In this document: positions 15,189-21,630 of the stretch, in pieces
Numbering within the stretch: the stretch's first letter is position 1
Layout: every line of letters starts with the position of its first letter
Assembly: GCA_038230775.1 (NCBI GenBank)
Contig: JBBRMQ010000046.1
Coordinates: 1 to 21,867 of the forward strand
Source: JBBRMQ01 sp038230775
GTDB taxonomy: Bacteria > Acidobacteriota > Thermoanaerobaculia > Gp7-AA8
Direction of reading: 5' to 3'
Length of the DNA: 21,867 nucleotides
Translations under genes and position numbers: made by a program
Notes under the pieces: model-generated
What the model was told of the DNA's origin: nothing
The model's database searches: none
Seen by the model: the letters and a program-made list of their open reading frames with translations, nothing else

Positions 15189-15687
15189 TGCGGTTCTCCT
15201 CGTTCAATCGTTGCAGAAGTTGTTTTTTGCCGCGCTCGTAATGCACGCGCGCCGTTCCGGTCGCGATGCCGAGGGTGAGGGCGGCCTCCTCGATCGTCAT
15301 GTCGTGGTAGAAGACCAGCTCCAGCACTTCCCGCTGGCGGTTGGCGATTTTTCCGAGCGCGCGCTCGAGTTGCGCGGCCGATTCGCTCTTCTCCGCGGCT
15401 TGATCCGGCGGTTCCGCCGGAACAGGCTGATGGAGAATCAGGGCGAATCGTTCCTTGGCTCGTTTCCATCGAAACCGCTCCAGAGCGGTGTGCCGGATGA
15501 CGGAGAACAGAAACGTCTTGAATGCCGATCGCTCATCGAATCGCGCCCGGCCGTCGAGAATCTTCAGATAGGCCACCTGAAGCACCTCCTCGGCATCGTC
15601 GTAGTTGCGCCCGCAGCAAGCCAGCGCCCAGCCGAAGCTCCGCTGGTGCTGTTCTTCGACGAGGCGCTCGAGCTCCGATCGCTCCAT
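15175..15687 (-). CDS. ECF-type RNA polymerase sigma factor
   Basis: The protein is 170 residues, typical for group 4 sigma-70 factors. Region 2 spans about residues 10-78: ALACCGRNYDDAEEVLQVAYLKI (core-binding helix and -10 recognition) and FKTFLFSVIRHTALERFRWKRAK. A variable linker (PAEPPDQAAEKSES) follows. Region 4 at about 108-160 has REVLELVFYHDMTIEEAALTLG and the recognition helix GTARVHYERGKKQLL. Sigma region 3 is absent, as expected. The gene is second in an operon after a Spy-like gene (15 bp gap) and overlaps the membrane anti-sigma candidate. The expected logic is sequestration by the membrane protein until envelope stress or metal is sensed, then transcription of its own operon. 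The inducing signal cannot be read from the sequence. Confidence 0.93.
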   Translation of the reverse strand: MERSELERLVEEQHQRSFGWALACCGRNYDDAEEVLQVAYLKILDGRARFDERSAFKTFLFSVIRHTALERFRWKRAKERFALILHQPVPAEPPDQAAEKSESAAQLERALGKIANRQREVLELVFYHDMTIEEAALTLGIATGTARVHYERGKKQLLQRLNEENRIAFA

Positions 15688-15702
15688 GCGCGCAGTCTTG
15701 CG

Positions 15703-16128
15703 TCAAAGGCCGAGCGCATGCAACGCCTGCACGGCCGCCAGCGCCTTTTCCAGTCCGTGGATCTGCTGCAGTTGCGCGCGCTGGCCGTCGGTCAGCGTGG
15801 CGAGAAACGCGTCGGAGGACTCGTGCGCTTTCTGCTCCACCTGCCGCTGCAGACCGCGAATCGTCAGCATTGCTTTGCCGACGTCCGCCGGATCGGCTGC
15901 GTCGCTGCCGAGCAATGCTCCGAGCGCCTGCTGAGCCTGGGCGAGTTGATGCGCGAGGGGCTCAACCGCGGCGCGCCGGCTCTCCAGCAGTTCGCCGAGG
16001 CGCTTCATCTGATCGTCGTTGAGCTGGAGGACTTCGCGAAGAATCGCGGGCGGCGGCACTTCCTGCGCGTGCGCCGCAACCGCGAGGAACAGCATGGTCA
16101 GCAGGATGGTCGCTTTTCTCATACGCAT
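15703..16128 (-). CDS. Spy/CpxP-like periplasmic protein (operon-proximal)
   Basis: Start taken at the ATG at 16128 (141 residues); ATGs at 16122 and 16152 are in frame, but 16128 gives a compact signal peptide MRMRKATILLTMLFLAVAAHA. The mature protein begins QEVPPPAIL and is all-helical: LQLNDDQMKRLGELLESRRAAVEPL, AHQLAQAQQALGALLG, and a final LTDGQRAQLQQI, which is the family LTxxQ motif. It is a second member of the Spy/CpxP heavy-metal resistor superfamily in the same operon, only distantly similar to the 14434-14865 product. It is the first gene of the unit, 15 bp before the sigma factor. By analogy with CnrX next to CnrYH it could be the sensor that controls the anti-sigma protein; that is inference. 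Confidence 0.8.
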   Translation of the reverse strand: MRMRKATILLTMLFLAVAAHAQEVPPPAILREVLQLNDDQMKRLGELLESRRAAVEPLAHQLAQAQQALGALLGSDAADPADVGKAMLTIRGLQRQVEQKAHESSDAFLATLTDGQRAQLQQIHGLEKALAAVQALHALGL

Positions 16129-16161
16129 TGGTTGCCGCACTCGTGAATCCATATGACATGA

Positions 16162-16262
16162 GGCGGTAAGACCGGTAAGACCGTAGACCGGGTAGAACCT
16201 GTGGAATGGTCCTACTCGTCCTCCGGCCTTACCGCCTTACTCTCCCTCACGGCCTTACTCTT
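16162..16262. repeat. Inverted arrays of degenerate GGTAAG-type units
   Basis: Left arm (about 16162-16199): GGCGGTAAG, ACCGGTAAG, ACCGTAGACC, GGGTAGAACC. Right arm (about 16219-16262): GGCCTTACCGCCTTACT, then CTCACGGCCTTACTC. The arms are inverted with respect to each other (for example GGCGGTAAG at 16162-16170 and CTTACCGCC at 16228-16236), giving a cruciform-capable block made of 7-9-bp units. It fills most of the 163-bp space between the divergent Spy-like gene and the PDZ/Sel1 gene, so promoters for both must lie in or beside it. A weak ECF-like pattern (GGACC, then GTCTAC on the minus strand) is inside but is not convincing. Confidence 0.7.
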
Positions 16263-16291
16263 CCCGCGGGCTGACTCTCTAGAATGGTCGC

Positions 16292-17323
16292 GTGTTCGCC
16301 CTCCTCGCGCTCGCTGCCGCCTGTACGCTGCCCGTCGAGGTGACGAATATCTCCGGTCGCATCCGTCACGATCGAGCGATCCCGGACTACGTCGCCGGCG
16401 CGATCGTCCGCCTGGTGCGCATCAACGGCTCCGCCGCGCGGGCGGGCGTGCGGGTGGGGGACGTCATTCAGGCGGTCGATGACCGGCTCATTCAGAACGT
16501 GTGCGGTTTCGACCACGCGATCGCATCGCACGCATGCGACGACGTCCGCCTGACGATCCGGCGCGGCACATCCACGATCGAGATCATTGCCCGTCTAACA
16601 CCGACGCCGAAACCGGGGCCGCACTTCGACGATCAGCAGGCCTGCCGGAACGGCGTTCCTTCCTCCTGTACCGCCCTTGGAAAACAACACAAAGCGATCG
16701 ACCTCTTCGGCCTCGGCTGCGACCTCGGCGACAGTGAGGGGTGCTACCTGTTCGCGGTCAACGCCGGGAACAACAGTTCGTACGCGCGCGCCGCATATCG
16801 CCAAGCCTGCGACGACGGCAACTCACTCGCCTGCACCAACCTCGGCTGGATGCTCCAGTTCGGCCACGGCGGCAGAGTCGATCTCGAGGAAGCGGTCCGC
16901 CTCTATCGAAAAGGTTGTCAGGGCAGCTCCTGCACCGGTCCGAACAACCTCGGCTGCGTGAATGCCGCGCGTATGTTGCGTGAGGGGAGCGGCGTGGAGG
17001 CCGACCAATTCGAGGCGACGCGGATCGTCCGCCAGGTGTGCGATCGAACGCCGGTCAACGACGAGGATGGCCGCGAGATCGCGCACGCGTGCTCGCTCGC
17101 GGGTACCGCATTCCTCGTCGGTGAAGGTGCGGAGAAGAATCTGCAACTGGCTCTGCCTCTTCTGGAAAAAGGCTGCGCCGCGAACGACACGTTCGGCTGC
17201 TACAACCTCGGCACGATCTACGAAGGCAGCGACAAGCCGCGCGCGCTCGGCTACTACCAGAAGGCATGCGATCGCGGCGACCAGGAAGCGTGTGCGAGCG
17301 TGAGCGCTCTTCGCGCGCGTTGA
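16292..17323 (+). CDS. Exported PDZ domain protein with cysteine-paired Sel1-like repeats
   Basis: The protein is 343 residues with a GTG start at 16292; the nearby ATG at 16284 is out of frame. The N-terminus MFALLALAAACTLPV is a short export signal, perhaps with a weak lipobox at Cys11. Residues about 20-105 are a PDZ domain (VRINGSAARAGVRVGDVIQAVDD, then DVRLTIRRG). From about residue 110 there are at least five Sel1-like (TPR-like) helical repeats with cysteines at regular places: ACRNGVPSSC, GCDLGDSEGC, ACDDGNSLACTNLGWM, KGCAANDTFGCYNLG, ACDRGDQEAC. This is like secreted Hcp proteins, where each repeat is locked by a disulfide. Such proteins are protein-binding scaffolds in the envelope. 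Partner unknown; it stands alone between divergent and convergent genes. Confidence 0.85.
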   Translation: MFALLALAAACTLPVEVTNISGRIRHDRAIPDYVAGAIVRLVRINGSAARAGVRVGDVIQAVDDRLIQNVCGFDHAIASHACDDVRLTIRRGTSTIEIIARLTPTPKPGPHFDDQQACRNGVPSSCTALGKQHKAIDLFGLGCDLGDSEGCYLFAVNAGNNSSYARAAYRQACDDGNSLACTNLGWMLQFGHGGRVDLEEAVRLYRKGCQGSSCTGPNNLGCVNAARMLREGSGVEADQFEATRIVRQVCDRTPVNDEDGREIAHACSLAGTAFLVGEGAEKNLQLALPLLEKGCAANDTFGCYNLGTIYEGSDKPRALGYYQKACDRGDQEACASVSALRAR

Positions 17324-17336
17324 CGGGGGAAACGCC

Positions 17337-17395
17337 ATGGTGTGTGGGCCGGCTTTAGCCGGCCATGACCGGCTTAAGCCGGTCCACACACCGAA
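17337..17395. repeat. Dispersed palindromic repeat, same family as the 184-409 array
   Basis: TGTGTGGGCCGGCTTTAGCC followed by GGCCATGACCGGCTTAAGCC and GGTCCACACACCGAAG. It contains two nested GGCCGGCTtAGCCGGCC/GACCGGCTtAAGCCGGTC palindromes flanked by TGTGTGG and CCACACA. The centre of the 184-409 array has the same order with small changes. It separates two convergent genes (PDZ/Sel1 and DUF2207). Confidence 0.85.
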
Positions 17396-17407
17396 GCAAG
17401 CCGACGG

Positions 17408-19306
17408 TCACCACCCGCCCCCGCCGCCGCCCCCCGAGCTCCCGCCGCCGCTCGAACCGCCGCCACCGCCGCTCGAGCCGCCGCTGCTGCTTGACGGGGA
17501 CGCAACGCCGGCGCCGATCGCTGCCGCTGCCATGGCCCATCCGCCGGACGCGCCGCCGCCGCCGAACGCGCCTCCGCCGCCGGTGAACGATGGCGAGCTT
17601 GTTGTCGTCGAGCTGCTCGACGTGGAGAAGTCGCTCGTGGTTCCCAGATAGCCGGTCGTCGCGGCCGCGCCGTGCGCGCCGAACCATCGGTCGACGTTTT
17701 TGCCGAGGCCGAAGGCAAGGAGCCAGGGGTACCAGTCGTCGCGCAGGCGTGGACTCGGCGAATGCAACTCGCCGACGAAGTACTTGCGCGCAGCGAGGAG
17801 CTGCTTGCGCAATGCGATCAACTCCTTCGACTCCGGAGTGCGCAGGATCTCGAGGATCAGGTTCATGAGAGCCAGCGACCACGCGCAGAGCGCGACGGGT
17901 GTGATCGCACTGAAGATGACATGCGGCGAGAAGATCGAGTATCGGACGGTGAGCAGGATGAGAAACGCGATCGGCGCGAATACGAGGGCGAAGCGCGGCA
18001 CAATCGCTGTGATCGCACGCGCATTAAGGCTGGCGGCGATCGCCGAGAACACCAGAACGAAGAAACCGGCGACCAACGTGAAAACGGCGGCGCCCGCGTT
18101 GTTCCCACCGGTGATGGCAGCAATCACCATAAGACCGAACGCGCCGGCGAGAATCAGCAACGGCCGCTTCCACTGTTTCTTCGTGTCGTGCGCTCGAATG
18201 CTCTGCAGCGTCTGCTTGACGCCGCTCGCCACGATCTTCGACGGGTCGAAACCGGAGCTCTTGTAGTGCGCCTGAATCGTGTCGGTGTCGGTGGTGTCGG
18301 CGTGGAGGAAGAGCGCGTCGGCGAGCTTCCGTTCCGCGACCGGCAACGTCTCCCGATCGACGAGCAGCTTCATGGTGAGAACCTGCCGCGAAATCAGGAA
18401 CGACTTTCGCGCTTCCACGGCAGTGGAGATCTTCTTCTCCAGCGCCATCCTTGCGAGAATCGCCGCGACCTCGTCGGCTCCCGTCTTTCCATCGATGACC
18501 GTTCCCGCCGCCTCGGGGCTCAACCCGAAGACGTGCTCGCGCAGCCACGCTTCGTCGATTGCGTCGGTGCGCGGAATCGATGCGAACCGCCCCTTCTCGC
18601 GTTCACCAAGGATGAAGGCGTTGAGAAGGAGGAGGAGGGCGATGAAGAAGAGCACCACCACGCCGATCGTGGCGCGTCGTGAAGGAGCGTGCACCACTCC
18701 GGATGGAGCGCCACTGCCGGCAAACTCGAGCGTCAGTGGAACCACGACGCCCTCGCCGGAAACGAGCGTGTTGCGGTGGATCACGATCGGCGATTGCGCG
18801 CCTCGCCAGACAGGATCGAGGTCCAGTCGAAACGAGAAGTGCTCGATCACGCCGGTCCGATCGGGAAACGCGAAGTCGTGATCGAGATGGAACTGCCGGT
18901 CGTTCTCGCGCACCACGCCGGTCATCGTGTACTTCAGGACGTACGTGATCGGCTGGTTGGCGAACGGAGGGTCGGAGGCCAGCCTGCTTCGCCAGCGGAG
19001 CACGGTGCGCGAGGTGAAAGAGTAGTGATCGACCTGATCGATGTTGCCTTCGACCAGTGGCCGCTCGACGCCGCCATCGACGCGCGAGAGCGATTCAAAA
19101 GCGAGATCCTGACCATCTCCGATTCGGAACGTGCGCTCGCCGCCATTCCAGTCGCCGTCGAAGACCATCTCATGGCGCTCGGTGACGTGGAGACGCGCAT
19201 CGCGATCGAGTTGCGCAGTGACGTCGAGCGAGTGCCAGCGAAGAGACTTCGCGGATACCGGAGTCGACGCCAGTGCGAAGAGGACGACGAACAGTAATCG
19301 GCGCAT
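17408..19306 (-). CDS. DUF2207 domain membrane protein with Gly/Ser-rich tail
   Basis: The protein is 632 residues with a signal peptide MRRLLFVVLFALASTPVSA. Residues about 20-205 form the extracytoplasmic beta-rich DUF2207 domain, recognised from LDVTAQLDRDARLHVTERHEMVF and the YSFTSRTVLRWRS/VLKYTMTGVV segments. A TM helix follows at about 213-233 (ATIGVVVLFFIALLLLLNAF), then a cytosolic region (WLREHVFGLSPEAAGTVIDGKTGADEVAAIL) typical of the family. About four more TM helices lie between residues ~370 and ~475. A cytoplasmic region with YPWLLAFGLGKNVDRWF comes next. The last ~80 residues are low complexity: Ser/Thr-rich (TSDFSTSSSS) then GGGGAFGGGGASGGW and a closing poly-Gly ending in GW, the usual end of this family. 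Function of DUF2207 proteins is unknown. Confidence 0.9.
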   Translation of the reverse strand: MRRLLFVVLFALASTPVSAKSLRWHSLDVTAQLDRDARLHVTERHEMVFDGDWNGGERTFRIGDGQDLAFESLSRVDGGVERPLVEGNIDQVDHYSFTSRTVLRWRSRLASDPPFANQPITYVLKYTMTGVVRENDRQFHLDHDFAFPDRTGVIEHFSFRLDLDPVWRGAQSPIVIHRNTLVSGEGVVVPLTLEFAGSGAPSGVVHAPSRRATIGVVVLFFIALLLLLNAFILGEREKGRFASIPRTDAIDEAWLREHVFGLSPEAAGTVIDGKTGADEVAAILARMALEKKISTAVEARKSFLISRQVLTMKLLVDRETLPVAERKLADALFLHADTTDTDTIQAHYKSSGFDPSKIVASGVKQTLQSIRAHDTKKQWKRPLLILAGAFGLMVIAAITGGNNAGAAVFTLVAGFFVLVFSAIAASLNARAITAIVPRFALVFAPIAFLILLTVRYSIFSPHVIFSAITPVALCAWSLALMNLILEILRTPESKELIALRKQLLAARKYFVGELHSPSPRLRDDWYPWLLAFGLGKNVDRWFGAHGAAATTGYLGTTSDFSTSSSSTTTSSPSFTGGGGAFGGGGASGGWAMAAAAIGAGVASPSSSSGGSSGGGGGSSGGGSSGGGGGGGW

Positions 19307-19328
19307 CGGAATGCGCCAATGGTAGCCG

Positions 19329-19508
19329 TCAGTGGCCTGCGCGGAAAGCGATGTAGATGAAAATCGCCGCGATGGCGAAAAGGGCGACGCGGCCGGCTCC
19401 CATCATTCGTGTATGGGCGACCGGCCGCGTTCCCTTTGGTTTCACTCCCGTGACTGCGGCGACAGCAGCGATGACGACGGCGATTCCAAGCCAGACGAGC
19501 CAGTTCAT
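19329..19508 (-). CDS. Small two-helix membrane protein
   Basis: A 59-residue ORF from an ATG at 19508. It has two hydrophobic helices (NWLVWLGIAVVIAAVAAV and RVALFAIAAIFIYIAFR) joined by a basic loop (KPKGTRPVAHTRMMGAGR). No clear Shine-Dalgarno is present. It sits 20 bp before the DUF2207 gene on the same strand and 38 bp after the SRPBCC pseudogene, so it is probably co-transcribed with DUF2207. The clean hydropathy pattern and spacing support a real gene; function unknown. Confidence 0.55.
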   Translation of the reverse strand: MNWLVWLGIAVVIAAVAAVTGVKPKGTRPVAHTRMMGAGRVALFAIAAIFIYIAFRAGH

Positions 19509-19546
19509 TTGAACCGTTTCGTCTACAAGATACGAGCCATGCGACC

Positions 19547-19761
19547 TCAGCCGCGGGCTTTCTCCGCGTACAGCTGCAGCAACGCTCCCCAGCCACCCTC
19601 GGAGTCGACCGAGATTCTCATCGAGTTCCCGCCGGCGCCGTGGCGCTCGAAGTTCCGATGCTCGTGTCGAAGCCATCGGTGAAAAGCCGGAACGCGCTTT
19701 CCACATCGGTGTCGACGACGACGCTTTTCTTCACTGGGGCAATGGTCATGGTTGCACTCAT
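19547..19761 (-). pseudogene. SRPBCC/AHSA1-type gene with central deletion and frameshift
   Basis: From the ATG at 19761 the frame reads MSATMTIAPVKKSVVVDTD and VESAFRLFTDGFD, the normal start of ArsR-linked SRPBCC (AHSA1-like, START fold) proteins. After that the same frame gives unrelated residues and stops. In the next frame the family C-terminus is intact: EHRNFERHGAGGNSMR, then SEGGWGALLQLYAEKARG and a stop at 19547-19549. Roughly 85 central residues of a ~150-residue protein are missing and the ends are joined out of frame, near 19660-19678. The start overlaps the ArsR stop (ATGA at 19758-19761), the classic ArsR-SRPBCC operon arrangement. The remnant cannot form the ligand cavity. A misassembly would give the same picture. 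Confidence 0.85.
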
Positions 19762-20078
19762 TTCTTCTCCTTCTTTTTCTGCTCGTTCGCTTTCCGCTGG
19801 AAGGCGGCGAGCGCCTGATCCCAGAACTGATCGAAGTAATCGCGCAGCGAGTTGAAGCCGGTCATGTTGATCGAGTAGAGCCGGCGATTTCCGTCAGCGC
19901 TGTCCGAGACGAGATTCGCTTCTTTGAGCACGCGAAGATGTTGCGAGATCGCGGGGCGGCTCATCGGGAAGTCGGCGGCGAGCTCGCCGACCGCGAGCGG
20001 CCCCTCGATCAACTTCGCGAGGATGCCGCGGCGGGTGATGTCGGCAAGCGCGTCGAATTGCAGTTGGTAAGTATTCAC
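19758..20078 (-). CDS. ArsR family winged-helix transcriptional regulator
   Basis: The protein is 106 residues with a GTG start at 20078; the next Met is inside the HTH, so this start is needed. The wHTH runs from YQLQFDALADITRRGILAKL through LAVGELAADF and the recognition helix MSRPAISQHLRVLKEANLV, then the beta wing DSADGNRRLYSI. No CxC metal site is seen in alpha-3 or alpha-5, so this is the non-metal ArsR type that pairs with SRPBCC proteins rather than a metalloregulator. The C-terminal helix ends in a Lys-rich tail (QRKANEQKKKEKK). The promoter and two palindromes overlap the start, indicating autorepression. The downstream coupled SRPBCC gene is broken. Confidence 0.92.
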   Translation of the reverse strand: MNTYQLQFDALADITRRGILAKLIEGPLAVGELAADFPMSRPAISQHLRVLKEANLVSDSADGNRRLYSINMTGFNSLRDYFDQFWDQALAAFQRKANEQKKKEKK

Positions 20079-20100
20079 TTACCGTAAGATATGTCTTACC
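20066..20100. promoter_or_regulatory. Two abutting palindromic operators for the ArsR regulator
   Basis: Read on the minus strand, box 1 (20100-20083) is GGTAAG-ACATAT-CTTACG and box 2 (20083-20066) is GGTAAG-TGAATA-CTTACC. Both are GGTAAG-N6-CTTAC palindromes, 17 bp apart centre to centre and sharing one base. Box 1 covers the candidate -10 and box 2 covers the expected transcription start and the GTG start codon. This placement fits autorepression by the adjacent ArsR protein. Binding is inferred, not shown. Confidence 0.75.
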
Positions 20101-20114
20101 AAGATGGCTGTCAA
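20086..20114 (-). promoter_or_regulatory. Near-consensus promoter of the ArsR-SRPBCC operon
   Basis: On the minus strand TTGACA (20114-20109) is a perfect -35, followed by a 17-bp spacer and TATCTT (20091-20086), a four-of-six -10. Transcription would start at about 20079-20078, that is at or next to the GTG start codon, so the mRNA is probably leaderless. Confidence 0.65.
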
Positions 20115-20189
20115 GTCGGGCGAGCGCACCTTCAGGAGGCGGCGGGGCTTGCGCGATCTCAGTCCTGGCGCGCGCCGCGCGGAGCTCCA

Positions 20190-20281
20190 TGTCATCCCGA
20201 GCGTAGCGAGGGACTGGTGTGTGGCGGGCGGTGCGACGAACCACCCAACCACACCGGTTCCTCGCTACGCTCGGAATGACA
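20190..20281. repeat. Dispersed inverted repeat with GTCATCCCGAGCGTAGCGAGG arms
   Basis: The left arm 20190-20211 (TGTCATCCCGAGCGTAGCGA plus GG) pairs with the right arm 20260-20281 (CCTCGCTACGCTCGGAATGA plus CA) with a single mismatch over 22 bp. The inner ~48 bp hold a second, weaker inverted pair (ACTGGTGTGTGG against CCACACCGGTT). Elements with these arms are widespread intergenic repeats in many bacterial genomes. The block lies between the divergent ArsR and OmpA-lipoprotein genes and ends 35 bp before the latter's ATG. Confidence 0.88.
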
Positions 20282-20301
20282 ACACTGCTACGCAAGCCAT
20301 T

Positions 20302-20307
20302 TACAAT
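20302..20307 (+). promoter_or_regulatory. Possible -10 element of the OmpA-lipoprotein gene
   Basis: TACAAT at 20302-20307 matches the -10 consensus at five of six bases and lies 9 bp before the ATG at 20317. No good -35 is found at normal spacing; the end of the inverted repeat (ATGACA) is 20 bp away, too far for a standard promoter. If used, the leader would be only a few bases. Confidence 0.25.
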
Positions 20308-20316
20308 TTGCGCCTC

Positions 20317-21621
20317 ATGAAAAAAACGTTCGCTTTTGCTCTGCTCATTTTTGCCATCGTCTCGTGCAAGAAAACTGAGACGACGACCATCGCCACGACT
20401 TCTTCCACAACGTCTGCCGCATCATCGACGGCGATCACCGCTACCGCGGCCACGACCACGACGCTGCCCGCCAGCAATGCCGAGAATCTCGTTGCTCTCG
20501 CCTCGGGTGCGTTTCCGGTGACGCGCGCCGCTCCGGTGGAGCTGAACTCTGCCGCGTATTACATGTTCGATGAGGATCCGAGAACGGGATGGGTGAGCAA
20601 GGGACATGAGTTCAACAATCCGACGGTTGTCGAGATGGCGGATCGCGCGATCATCAAAAGGCTGGAGTTCGATGAAGCGAACGTTGATTACGACGGCCGT
20701 CTGCCGAAGCAGGTGGTCGTCGAAGTGTCGGACACCAGTGCCGTCGACGGTTTCAAATCCATCGCCGAGGTCTCGTTGACCGAGATGAAGGACGGTCTGG
20801 ATTTTCCGGTGTCGGCGGAAGTGCCGGGTCGGTGGGTTCGCGTGACCGTCACTGAGGCATCCAGCGCGAATGGGATCGCCCAGATCATGGAGTTGCGGGC
20901 CTTCGGCAATCGTCTCACACACAACCCGATACCGAATGTCACAGGCACGTATGACACGGACGCGGGCCAATTTCACCTCAAGCAGGACGGCGCGACCGTG
21001 ACCGGCTGCTACGAGCGCGGTACCGAGTTGTTGAACGGCGGCATGGATGGGCGCATGCTCAAGTTCAAGTACGCCATCGGAGAGAGCGGCAGCGGACCGG
21101 CGATCCTCGTCATCTCGGACGACGGCCACGCGTTCGGTGGATGGTGGAGAACGGATGGTGCGAGCGAACATCCGAAGCTCGATCCGATCGAGGGCAAGCG
21201 GGTCAGCACCGATCCCGGCAACACCGCGTGTCCGCAGTGGAAAGAGCCGCCGGACCAGCGCCTTGCCGACGATCTCAAGAAGACGGGCCGCGTGCGTCTG
21301 TACGGCATCAACTTCGACAGCGACTCCGAGGTGATCCGGCCGGATTCGAAACCAACCCTCGATCAGGTTGCGGCGATGCTCAAGAAAAACGCCGGCTGGA
21401 AGATCACGATCGAAGGCCACACCGACGCGACGTCCACATCGGAGCACAATCAGGATCTCTCCACGCGACGCGCGAACGCGGTGAAGCAGTATCTCGTGAC
21501 CGTCGGCACCGATGCCGCGCGGCTGGAGACATCGGGCCTCGGATCGACCAAGCCCGTGGCCACGAACGACACGTCGTTAGGCCGCGCTGCGAATCGCCGA
21601 GTGGAGCTCGTGAAAATGTAG
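20317..21621 (+). CDS. OmpA-family lipoprotein with discoidin-like domain
   Basis: Start at the ATG at 20317 (434 residues); the frame is open upstream through the repeat, but this ATG begins a perfect lipoprotein signal MKKTFAFALLIFAIVSCKK with lipobox IVSC and Cys17. Next comes a Thr/Ser/Ala-rich linker to about residue 50. Residues about 55-205 resemble an F5/8 type C (discoidin-like) beta sandwich: SAAYYMFDEDPRTGWVSKG, IIKRLEFDEANVDYDGRLP, VVVEVSDTS, GRWVRVTVTEAS and IMELRAFG. A ~100-residue beta-rich insert follows (GTYDTDAGQFHLKQDG, GHAFGGWWRTDG). Residues about 320-434 are the OmpA C-terminal peptidoglycan-binding domain: YGINFDSDSEVIRPDS, ITIEGHTDATSTSEHN, LSTRRANAVKQYLV, GLGSTKP, RAANRRVEL. 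It is probably anchored in the outer membrane and tethered to peptidoglycan. Confidence 0.9.
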   Translation: MKKTFAFALLIFAIVSCKKTETTTIATTSSTTSAASSTAITATAATTTTLPASNAENLVALASGAFPVTRAAPVELNSAAYYMFDEDPRTGWVSKGHEFNNPTVVEMADRAIIKRLEFDEANVDYDGRLPKQVVVEVSDTSAVDGFKSIAEVSLTEMKDGLDFPVSAEVPGRWVRVTVTEASSANGIAQIMELRAFGNRLTHNPIPNVTGTYDTDAGQFHLKQDGATVTGCYERGTELLNGGMDGRMLKFKYAIGESGSGPAILVISDDGHAFGGWWRTDGASEHPKLDPIEGKRVSTDPGNTACPQWKEPPDQRLADDLKKTGRVRLYGINFDSDSEVIRPDSKPTLDQVAAMLKKNAGWKITIEGHTDATSTSEHNQDLSTRRANAVKQYLVTVGTDAARLETSGLGSTKPVATNDTSLGRAANRRVELVKM

Positions 21622-21630
21622 GCTCTTTGG

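Noticed and set aside
20104..20316. N-terminal extension of the OmpA-lipoprotein frame
   Set aside because: It runs through the inverted repeat (HVIPSVARD / RYARND peptides); the lipoprotein signal at 20317 marks the true start.
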